Source: CAWKZT01 sp963854565
GTDB taxonomy: Bacteria; Actinomycetota; Acidimicrobiia; Acidimicrobiales; JAHEJN01
DNA length: 11,148 nucleotides
Direction: 5' to 3'
Assembly (NCBI GenBank): GCA_963854565.1
Contig: CAWKZT010000058.1
Span: forward strand, 1-11,148
Of this stretch, positions 1-5,321 are shown piece by piece (position 1 is the stretch's first letter; every line of letters begins with the position of its first letter). The position numbers were made by a program, and so were the translations under genes. Below the pieces are notes generated by a model. That model made no database searches and was not told the DNA's origin. It saw nothing but the letters and a program-made list of their open reading frames with translations.

Positions 1-495
1 CGTAACCGTGAGAACCTCATGCAGTTCTGCACCGACATAGCTGGCTTCGCCGACCGAATTGTTGCGTCCGACTCCCCTTCCGCGGCGGTACGCGATGCCG
101 ACATTGTGTACACCGCAACGACCTCCGCGACCCCAACTTTCCCCGGTGCAGATATCGGTCCAGGAACCCACATTGTCGGGGTGGGCTCGTTCAAACCGTC
201 CATGATCGAGATGGATCAAGCCACCATTGCGCAGGCAACCGTGTTCGTCGATCAAACCGAGGCCTGTTGGGACGAGGCGGGCGAACTCATTGCCGCCCGA
301 TCCGCCGGCATTCTCGATCAAGTCATCGAACTTGGATCGGTACTCGACGGCACCCACCCCGGTCGGACATCCGATGCCGAAATCACCTTGTTCAAGTCCG
401 TTGGCTTGGCGGCACAAGATGCCGCCGCCGCCCATCAAGCATTCGTCTCCGCCCAAGCCATGGGACTCGGAACCGAAATCGACCTTGGCGCCTAA
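1..495 (+). CDS. Ornithine cyclodeaminase/mu-crystallin family protein (C-terminal part)
   Basis: The gene enters from the left edge; the frame is open from base 1 and about 164 residues are visible, roughly the C-terminal half of a family of about 320-340 residues. Seen: a Rossmann-like stretch (ADIVYTATTSATP), then VGSFKPSMIEMD, FVDQTEACWDEAGEL and the C-terminal signature DAEITLFKSVGLAAQD. These blocks are typical of the NAD(P)-dependent ornithine cyclodeaminase/mu-crystallin superfamily. Known members deaminate ornithine to proline, reduce ketimines or pyrroline-2-carboxylate, or act as alanine or L-arginine dehydrogenases (DauB). The residues that separate these activities lie mostly in the missing N-terminal half, so the substrate is not assigned. 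It is probably cytoplasmic. It is followed 9 bp later by the YbaK-like gene, so the two probably share a transcript. The family call is firm; the function is open. Confidence 0.85.
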   Translation, partial: RNRENLMQFCTDIAGFADRIVASDSPSAAVRDADIVYTATTSATPTFPGADIGPGTHIVGVGSFKPSMIEMDQATIAQATVFVDQTEACWDEAGELIAARSAGILDQVIELGSVLDGTHPGRTSDAEITLFKSVGLAAQDAAAAHQAFVSAQAMGLGTEIDLGA

Positions 496-504
496 GGTAA
501 GACA

Positions 505-981
505 ATGAGTCTTCCTCCTGCATCACTTCGTTTCGTTGCCGCGGCCGAGGCCCTTGGATTGTCAGTCGACGTTCAGGAATACCCCGCTGGCACCAAGACC
601 TCGGCCGACGCGGCCACAGCGGTTGGCTGTGAGGTATCGGCCATTGCTAAGTCGCTCATTTTTATGGCCGACGACAAACCCGTGGTTGCCATCTTGTCGG
701 GCGATACCCGCCTCGATACCAAAAAGCTGGCGATGGCAATGGGTGCCACCAAGGTTCGGCGCGCCGAACTCGATGAAGCCAAAAATGCCACCGGTTTCGC
801 GGCAGGTGGCACGCCAGCGTTCGGCTACCCGTCGCCCATCGCGGTGTTCATCGACCCCCAGTTGCGACGCCACGACGAAGTGTGGTCCGCGGCAGGAACC
901 CCGACCACGGTTTACCGGATACCTCTGACTGATCTCATCGTCGCTTCAGGCGCAGTTGAGGTGGATCTCGCCTACGGGTGA
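505..981 (+). CDS. YbaK/ProX-type aminoacyl-tRNA deacylase
   Basis: A 158-residue stand-alone editing domain of the YbaK/EbsC/ProXp group, the usual length for the family. Known role: hydrolysis of mischarged tRNA, for example Cys-tRNA(Pro) or Ala-tRNA(Pro), in the cytoplasm. Seen: the helix TSADAATAVGCEVSAIAKSL at residues 32-51, with Lys49 at the position of the conserved family lysine; the strand PVVAILSGDTRLD; KKLA at 73-76; and the glycine-rich loop GFAAGGTPAFGY at 97-108, matching the family G-x-x-P-x-G loop. Which mischarged tRNA it clears cannot be read from sequence. The ATG at 505 is preceded by AAGG about 6 nt upstream, a weak ribosome binding site that fits translation within an operon with the upstream gene. 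Its stop lies only 4 bp from the stop of the convergent vapC. Confidence 0.88.
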   Translation: MSLPPASLRFVAAAEALGLSVDVQEYPAGTKTSADAATAVGCEVSAIAKSLIFMADDKPVVAILSGDTRLDTKKLAMAMGATKVRRAELDEAKNATGFAAGGTPAFGYPSPIAVFIDPQLRRHDEVWSAAGTPTTVYRIPLTDLIVASGAVEVDLAYG

Positions 982-985
982 GTCT

Positions 986-1387
986 TCAGACCCCAACAAC
1001 GGTTAAGCCAATTGAGCGCCCTGCTTGAGCCTGGCGCACATCAAAGGTCAGAAAGGTCGTCCGTTCCCCTGCCCGCAACGCCGATGCCAGATGAATAGCG
1101 TCAAGCGTCTTGATTCCCGTACGTTCGGCGACGTGAGCAGCACTACTGCACAGGACCGCGTCCATAGCCATCAGCGCGAAGTTGTCGAGGTCAACAAGAA
1201 ACTGCGCTTTCGCCTCAATGTGGTGCGTTCCCTCTAGTTGGACGGCCAGGTTCCGGCGGACCTCGATTTCGGAGATGCGTGATGTCGCAAGAACCGAATC
1301 ACTTGTCATCAGATCGTGGGCCAAGGCCGAATCGTGTTCCGGTAGATAACGCTTAAGGATCGCACTTGAATCCACGTAGAGGGTCAC
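986..1387 (-). CDS. vapC: VapC-type PIN-domain ribonuclease toxin
   Basis: A 133-residue single PIN domain, the toxin of a type II toxin-antitoxin pair. VapC enzymes are Mg-dependent endoribonucleases that cut specific tRNA or rRNA sites and stop translation. Seen: YVDSSAILKRYL at the N-terminus with Asp6, SRISEIEVRRNL with Glu42, TLDAIHLASAL with Asp96, and TFDVRQA with Asp116. These four acidic residues are the expected catalytic quartet, so the nuclease looks intact. Translation starts at GTG (1387-1385). The vapB stop TGA overlaps it in the sequence GTGA, so toxin synthesis is probably coupled to antitoxin translation. No separate promoter is visible. The gene ends 4 bp from the convergent YbaK-like gene, with no room for a terminator. 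Confidence 0.92.
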   Translation of the reverse strand: MTLYVDSSAILKRYLPEHDSALAHDLMTSDSVLATSRISEIEVRRNLAVQLEGTHHIEAKAQFLVDLDNFALMAMDAVLCSSAAHVAERTGIKTLDAIHLASALRAGERTTFLTFDVRQAQAGRSIGLTVVGV

Positions 1388-1638
1388 GATCGATCCTCAT
1401 TAAGAACGTCCATAATTGGTCGCTTTGCTGGCCAGCCTTTTATGGGCTGCAGCCCCGTGCGCTTGGGGGCATCAATCCAGCCCTCGTCAATTCCACGTTG
1501 GATCGAATCTCCTCCATCGATGGCGGTGAGGCGAGCAATTGGACGGCCTCGGTCGGTTACAACGATGTCTGTCCCTGAGGCGGCCTTACCCAAATATTGC
1601 GACAGTTTGGCTTTAAGTTCACGCACGCCTACATCCAT
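1384..1638 (-). CDS. vapB: VapB antitoxin, Phd/YefM type
   Basis: An 84-residue antitoxin. The N-terminus MDVGVRELKAKLSQYLGKA followed by VVTDRGRPIARL is the classic Phd/YefM fold, which dimerises and binds operator DNA. The C-terminal half (about 45-84, with WIDAPKRTGLQPIKGW and a charged end) should be the flexible part that wraps and inhibits VapC. It overlaps vapC by 4 bp. No Shine-Dalgarno sequence precedes the ATG; instead a TAATGT box ends 6 nt before it, which suggests a leaderless mRNA. The start codon lies inside one arm of a large inverted repeat (1630-1677), so the VapB or VapBC complex probably represses its own promoter there (inference from known Phd/VapB autoregulation). Confidence 0.92.
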   Translation of the reverse strand: MDVGVRELKAKLSQYLGKAASGTDIVVTDRGRPIARLTAIDGGDSIQRGIDEGWIDAPKRTGLQPIKGWPAKRPIMDVLNEDRS

Positions 1639-1677
1639 GTAGTCACATTATCACTCACAAGTGACTACATCAATGTA
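1630..1677. promoter_or_regulatory. Inverted-repeat operator at the vapBC/acetyltransferase divergent promoter
   Basis: Two 17-bp arms, TACATCCATGTAGTCAC (1630-1646) and the inverse of TACATTGATGTAGTCAC (1661-1677), match at 15 of 17 positions. The inner 10 bp (ATGTAGTCAC / GTGACTACAT) are perfect. The 14-bp spacer holds a smaller nested repeat, TCACT/AGTGA. The left arm covers the vapB start codon and part of its -10 box, so a bound repressor would block vapB transcription. It ends 35 bp before the divergent acetyltransferase start and could affect that gene too. VapB/VapBC is the likely ligand, by analogy with other autoregulated modules. Confidence 0.75.
1645..1650 (-). promoter_or_regulatory. 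vapB -10 box, leaderless start
   Basis: Read on the minus strand, TAATGT lies exactly 6 nt before the vapB ATG, with no Shine-Dalgarno sequence between. A start site 6-7 nt below the box would fall on the start codon itself. A TTGATG at 1668-1673 (minus) is a possible -35 element but sits slightly close. Confidence 0.5.
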
Positions 1678-1700
1678 AATGTGGATCATTACGGCGCGAT

Positions 1701-1706
1701 TAGATT
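1701..1706 (+). promoter_or_regulatory. Acetyltransferase -10 box, leaderless start
   Basis: TAGATT followed by exactly 6 nt and the ATG at 1713. There is no purine-rich ribosome binding site between box and start, so the transcript probably begins at the A of ATG. The promoter diverges from vapB, and the two -10 boxes are about 50 bp apart. Confidence 0.5.
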
Positions 1707-1712
1707 ACGACT

Positions 1713-2411
1713 ATGTCCGCGACAAACGAATTTGGTCAGCCGGTGGGTCCGAGCTTAGGCGACTGGGCGGGAGCCACGTTTCCTCCCGCGGAGCCACTTC
1801 AAGGCGAACACGTCACCCTCGTGCCATTGAATTCCGAGGAACACCGTCAGGCACTGTTCAACGCGTACGAACCAGCTGACGACTCGATGTGGACCTACAT
1901 GCCATTTGGCCCCTTCGACACCCCAAACGACCTGGAGGACGCATTTGCATTTTTGCTTACCATGGACGACGGACAGGCTTATGCCATCGTGGTTCACGGC
2001 TGCGTTGTTGGCTTCTTGTCGTACCTACGCATAAACCCGACCGGCGGTTCGATCGAGATCGGATCAATTGCGTTCTCCCCCAAGCTGCAACGTACGACGG
2101 CGGCGACCGAAGCCCTATTTCTCCTGATCAAGCAATCGTTTGATCTTGGATTCCGTCGTTGCGAATGGAAATGCGATGATCTCAATGCGCCCTCCCGGTC
2201 CGCCGCCACCCGCCTCGGATTCGCCTTCGAAGGCACCTTCCGCAAGGCGACCCACTACAAAGGTCGCAGTCGCGACACGGCGTGGTTCGCCATCACTGAG
2301 GACGACTGGCCGTTACTATGCGACTCGTTCACCACATGGTTACAGCCCAAAAATTTTGACGACAACGGGCGACAACTTGCCACCCTCAACGTTGCCGGCA
2401 CAACAAAGTAG
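1713..2411 (+). CDS. RimJ/RimL-like GNAT N-acetyltransferase
   Basis: A 232-residue acetyl-CoA-dependent acetyltransferase of the RimJ/RimL branch, whose members acetylate protein N-termini, amino acids, polyamines or drugs. Seen: GEHVTLVPLNSEEHRQALF (about 31-49) as the first strand and helix; MWTYMPFGPF (about 59-68), the common tryptophan/proline segment; GFLSYLRINPTGGSIEIGSI as the central hairpin; QRTTAATEALFLLIKQSF as the CoA pyrophosphate loop and helix; then CDDLNAPSRSAATRLGF and FEGTFRKATHYKGRSRDT, the standard C-terminal half. A tail of about 25 residues follows the domain. It is transcribed alone, away from vapBC. The substrate cannot be predicted, and nothing links it to the catabolic operon beyond position. 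Confidence 0.88.
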   Translation: MSATNEFGQPVGPSLGDWAGATFPPAEPLQGEHVTLVPLNSEEHRQALFNAYEPADDSMWTYMPFGPFDTPNDLEDAFAFLLTMDDGQAYAIVVHGCVVGFLSYLRINPTGGSIEIGSIAFSPKLQRTTAATEALFLLIKQSFDLGFRRCEWKCDDLNAPSRSAATRLGFAFEGTFRKATHYKGRSRDTAWFAITEDDWPLLCDSFTTWLQPKNFDDNGRQLATLNVAGTTK

Positions 2412-2419
2412 GTTCACCG

Positions 2420-2557
2420 GTGAGCACCCCCACGACCAACCCAACCCGAGGAACAGGTTCCTACGAAGCCCTGCTCGTGGAAGCGAGCCTGGCTGCTTAT
2501 TCTTGCGCTCGCCATCCAAACTCGACCCAAACAATCTGCGCTACCGCACTAGTCTGA
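2420..2557 (+). CDS. Possible 45-residue leader peptide or spurious small ORF
   Basis: A GTG-started frame fills the gap between the acetyltransferase and the ligase and stops (TGA 2555-2557) 5 bp before the ligase ATG. TAGGTT ends 5 nt before the GTG, close to the leaderless pattern of this region. Codon third positions look no different from neighbouring genes. The peptide (ending QTICATALV) matches nothing I recognise. Against it: the same bases hold a palindrome and a strong hairpin, and the ligase has its own -10 box overlapping the ORF's end. A regulatory non-coding stretch is at least as likely. Confidence 0.2.
   Translation: MSTPTTNPTRGTGSYEALLVEASLAAYSCARHPNSTQTICATALV
2449..2462. 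promoter_or_regulatory. 14-bp palindrome upstream of the ligase operon
   Basis: AGGAACAGGTTCCT consists of perfect 6-bp arms with a 2-bp centre, about 88 bp before the ligase -10 box. Its size and symmetry fit a dimeric repressor or activator site. A second, smaller perfect palindrome, TCACCGGTGA, lies at 2414-2423. No regulator gene is visible in the window, so the binding protein is unknown. Confidence 0.35.
2467..2494 (+). terminator. Terminator-like or attenuator-like hairpin
   Basis: AGCC and GGCT form an outer 4-bp stem, CT/CT a 2x2 internal loop, and GCTCG/CGAGC an inner 5-bp stem with a 6-nt loop. The hairpin begins 56 bp after the acetyltransferase stop, and the next bases (GCTTATTCTTGCG) are T-rich but not a clean T-run. 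It may end the acetyltransferase transcript. If transcripts read through, it could act as a leader structure for the ligase operon. Confidence 0.35.
2550..2555 (+). promoter_or_regulatory. Ligase operon -10 box, leaderless start
   Basis: TAGTCT is followed by 7 nt (GACCACC) and the ATG at 2563. There is no Shine-Dalgarno sequence, so the operon's first gene is probably translated from a leaderless mRNA. This box supports 2563 as the start over any upstream codon in the same frame. Confidence 0.45.
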
Positions 2558-2562
2558 CCACC

Positions 2563-3909
2563 ATGGACCTAGAAGTACTCAAGTCAGAAGTTGCTGCGGG
2601 TCATATAGACACCGTCATCGTGGCCTTCACCGACCACTACGGCCGGAGCCTCGGAAAACGCTTTGATGCCGAGTTCTTCATCAAAGAGGGCGCCGACGCA
2701 GGCACCCATTCTTGTAACTACCTGTTGACCGTTGACATGGAGATGGAACCAGTCAAGGGTTACGAGTACGCCAGTTGGGAGAAGGGCTACGGCGACTTTC
2801 ACGTTGTCCCTGACCTCGCCACACTTCGTATGGCGGCCTGGACCGATCGCACAGCAATTGTGTTGTGCGACTTAGTCCACGATGGGCAACCGGTAACGGT
2901 TGCTCCTCGTTCAATCCTGCGACGCCAAGTCGCACGGGCCTCCGACATGGGTCTCGTTGCTAAGGCCGCTTCGGAGCTCGAGTTCTACCTCTACGACGAT
3001 TCGTATCGAGATGCATTCGACAAGAACTACGCCAACCTTGCCCCCGCGGGTTGGTACATCGACGACTACCACGTCTTGCAGGGTGCCCGAGTCGAGCCCT
3101 ACGTTCGAGCCGCTCGTATTGCACTTCGCGACAGCGAAGTTCCGGTCGAGAATTCCAAAGGCGAATGGGGTCGAGGACAACACGAACTCAACATTCGCTA
3201 TGCCGCCGTCGACACGATGGCCGATCGCCACGTCATCATGAAACAGGCCATGAAAGAGATCGCCGATTCCATGGGAATTAGCGTCACATTCATGGCTAAA
3301 CCCCACAGCGACAGCGCGGGAAGCAGTTGCCATATTCACATGAGCCTCTGGGACTCCGAAACTAACGCTCCCGTTTTTGTCGGTCTCGACGATCAACCCA
3401 GCCAGAAGTTCTACTGGTTCCTTGGTGGCTGGATGAAACACGTCAACGACTTCATGGTCATGTACGCACCAACCATCAACTCCTACAAGCGCTACGAAGA
3501 TGGTTCATGGGCACCTACTCGCATTGCTTGGTCCGACGACAATCGCACGGCCGGATTCCGGGTGGTTGGCCACGGCAAAAGTTTGCGCATCGAATGCCGA
3601 ATTCCGGGGGCCGATGCCAACCCGTACCTGGCTTTTGCCGCGTCGCTCGCTAGCGGGCTCGATGGCATCGAAAATCAGATCGACCCACCCGACGCGTTCC
3701 GAGGCGACGTGTATCAGGCCGCTGAACTTCCCCGTGTCCCCTATTCGTTAGCCGAAGCCCTCGAAAATTTTGAGAACTCAACGATTGCGCGAGAACTCTT
3801 GGGCGACGAAGTCGTCAACCATTACAGTCACTTCTACCGGAACGAAGTCCAGGCCTACGGCACCGCAGTCACTGACTGGGAACGCTCCCGCTACTTCGAA
3901 CGCATTTAG
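2563..3909 (+). CDS. Glutamine-synthetase-like gamma-glutamyl-amine ligase
   Basis: A 448-residue member of the GlnA superfamily: ATP-dependent ligation of an amine to the gamma-carboxyl of glutamate, in the cytoplasm. Seen: SELEFYLY with Glu140 as metal ligand, ENSKGEWGRGQHEL with Glu201 and Glu208, SSCHIHMSLWD with His257, NRTAGFR, and RIECRIPGADANPYLAF with Glu344 and Arg346. The ATP/metal core is therefore intact. The block that carries the ammonium-binding aspartate and serine in true glutamine synthetase (D-G-S-S) is absent; residues 64-84 read differently, although Asp78 aligns with the second aspartate. This resembles the PuuA, GlnA3/GlnA4 and IpuC-type enzymes, which use polyamines or other amines. 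The frame is open upstream to 2140, but that part overlaps the acetyltransferase. The start at 2563 fits the family N-terminus and the TAGTCT box. It is the first gene of an operon with a Sel1/TPR protein, an SDR and a FAD dehydrogenase. The family is certain; the amine is unknown. Confidence 0.9.
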   Translation: MDLEVLKSEVAAGHIDTVIVAFTDHYGRSLGKRFDAEFFIKEGADAGTHSCNYLLTVDMEMEPVKGYEYASWEKGYGDFHVVPDLATLRMAAWTDRTAIVLCDLVHDGQPVTVAPRSILRRQVARASDMGLVAKAASELEFYLYDDSYRDAFDKNYANLAPAGWYIDDYHVLQGARVEPYVRAARIALRDSEVPVENSKGEWGRGQHELNIRYAAVDTMADRHVIMKQAMKEIADSMGISVTFMAKPHSDSAGSSCHIHMSLWDSETNAPVFVGLDDQPSQKFYWFLGGWMKHVNDFMVMYAPTINSYKRYEDGSWAPTRIAWSDDNRTAGFRVVGHGKSLRIECRIPGADANPYLAFAASLASGLDGIENQIDPPDAFRGDVYQAAELPRVPYSLAEALENFENSTIARELLGDEVVNHYSHFYRNEVQAYGTAVTDWERSRYFERI

Positions 3910-3918
3910 GATCGCATT

Positions 3919-4533
3919 ATGAGCGAAACTTCAGATCAGGCCAGCGAGCTTTACCGCGAATATCAAGAAGGTGGCCCCGACCGCTTATTCGAACAGGCCA
4001 AATCCATGCTGCGCACTGCGGTCAATGCTGACGATATGGATGCCGCAGCCCTCCTGGGCGAAATGCTCTTTGACGACGACCAAAACACCGCCATCGACTT
4101 TCTGGAACCCGCCGCCGAGTCCGGAAATGTGCGGGCCATGGCACTGTTAGGCCTCACGCTCTTCGACGACTACGGAGAACCCGAGGAAGCACTCCCGTGG
4201 TTGGAAGCGGCCGCCAATCTCGGAAACGCCGATGCCATGGTCACCCTCGGCAACATGGCCGCGGACAATGACCAGATGGGTACAGCCAAGACCTGGTTTC
4301 TTGCTGGCATCGAGGCAGGGGCCGAAGACGGCGAGATATGTCTCGGGCTCATACTGCTCGAACAAGACAAAATCGAGGAAGCCGAAGTCTGGTTGCTTAA
4401 AGCCGCCGACAAAGAGGACGATTCGGCGAAAGCTGCCCTCGGCAATATTTGTGCCGATCGCAACGAACCCGCCAAGGCCAAGTACTGGTGGGATCAAATC
4501 GAGAACCTTGACGACTACCTGGAGCAACCATGA
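3919..4533 (+). CDS. Acidic Sel1/TPR-repeat protein in the ligase operon
   Basis: A 204-residue protein made of five Sel1-like/TPR units of about 32 residues. Reference glycines fall at 47, 78, 111, 143 and 175 (LLGEMLFDDD, LLGLTLFDDYG, TLGNMAADND, CLGLILLEQD, ALGNICADRN). Such helical solenoids bind other proteins and have no catalytic activity. It is rich in Asp and Glu, with no signal peptide or membrane segment, so it is cytoplasmic. AGGA 7 nt before the ATG is a good ribosome binding site. It follows the ligase by 9 bp and overlaps the next gene by 4 bp (ATGA), so it is co-translated with metabolic enzymes. A role as scaffold or regulator of the ligase or its partners is inference; no partner can be read from sequence. 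Confidence 0.8.
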   Translation: MSETSDQASELYREYQEGGPDRLFEQAKSMLRTAVNADDMDAAALLGEMLFDDDQNTAIDFLEPAAESGNVRAMALLGLTLFDDYGEPEEALPWLEAAANLGNADAMVTLGNMAADNDQMGTAKTWFLAGIEAGAEDGEICLGLILLEQDKIEEAEVWLLKAADKEDDSAKAALGNICADRNEPAKAKYWWDQIENLDDYLEQP

Positions 4534-5321
4534 CCCATACCCATACCCCTCGTCTGGCTGGGAAAGTCGCTCTCATTACCGGTACCGCTGGTGGCATCGG
4601 ACGCGCGAGCGCCTTGCGGTTCGCAGCCGAGGGTGCGGCGATCGTTGCGGCCGACATTACCGAGGCTGGCAATGCTGAGACCGTCGCGTTGGTGCAAGAG
4701 CAGGGCGCCCGGGCGGTTGCAATGACGGTCGACGTTACGAGTAGCGAGCAGCTCGCGGCTGCCGTTGCGCTAGCCGAATCGACCTACGGCAAACTCGATA
4801 TCGTTTTCAACAATGCCGGGGTCATGTTGCCATCCGACGGTGATTCGGTGACTACAGACGAAGCAACCATCGATGCGACACTGGCTATCAATGTCAAGGG
4901 GGTCATCTTGGGTTGCAAACACGCCATACCTGCCCTGCGTCGGGCTGGCGGTGGCTCGATCATTAACACCGCCTCTTTCGTAGCCACGGTGGGTGCGGCC
5001 ACGCCGCAGATTGCCTACACCGCATCAAAGGGTGCCGTGTTGGCTCTTACCCGCGAACTTGCTGTCATCCATGCACGCGAGGGCATCCGGGTGAACTCGC
5101 TCTCGCCCGGCCCTCTTCACACCGAGTTGCTGATGAGCTTTCTCGATACCGAAGAAAAGCGTCAACGGCGCCTCGTCCATGTACCAATGGGTCGCTTTGG
5201 AGAAGCCAGCGAAATGGCACAGGCGGCACTGTTTTTGGCTTCCGATGAGTCCTCCTACATGACCGGAAGCGATCTTAAGGTCGATGGCGGACTCACGGCT
5301 GCGTACGTAACGCCACAGTGA
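4530..5321 (+). CDS. Classical short-chain dehydrogenase/reductase
   Basis: A 263-residue classical SDR, an NAD(P)-dependent alcohol/carbonyl oxidoreductase. Seen: the cofactor loop TGTAGGIG (17-24); Asp42 at the end of the second strand (VAADIT), which favours NAD(H) over NADP(H); NNAG (94-97); Asn121 (AINVKG); catalytic Ser149, Tyr163 and Lys167 (YTASK); the segment RVNSLSPGPLHTELL; and the C-terminal SYMTGSDLKVDGG. The full catalytic set is present and the length is typical. The ATG overlaps the upstream stop in ATGA, with GGAG 5 nt before it. The stop overlaps the GTG of the FAD dehydrogenase gene. The substrate is unknown; an oxidation or reduction step in the operon's pathway is likely. 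The N-terminus MTHTHTP is encoded by an imperfect 6-bp tandem repeat (ACCCAT). Confidence 0.92.
   Translation: MTHTHTPRLAGKVALITGTAGGIGRASALRFAAEGAAIVAADITEAGNAETVALVQEQGARAVAMTVDVTSSEQLAAAVALAESTYGKLDIVFNNAGVMLPSDGDSVTTDEATIDATLAINVKGVILGCKHAIPALRRAGGGSIINTASFVATVGAATPQIAYTASKGAVLALTRELAVIHAREGIRVNSLSPGPLHTELLMSFLDTEEKRQRRLVHVPMGRFGEASEMAQAALFLASDESSYMTGSDLKVDGGLTAAYVTPQ

Noticed and set aside
2140..2562. In-frame upstream extension of the glutamine-synthetase-like gene (141 extra codons)
   Set aside because: It overlaps the acetyltransferase in another frame, its Pro/Arg/Ser-rich translation resembles nothing in the GS family, and ATG 2563 fits both the family N-terminus and a TAGTCT box.
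2911..3441. 176-codon open frame antisense to the ligase gene
   Set aside because: It is a shadow of a strongly supported gene, with no recognisable motif and no start signal.
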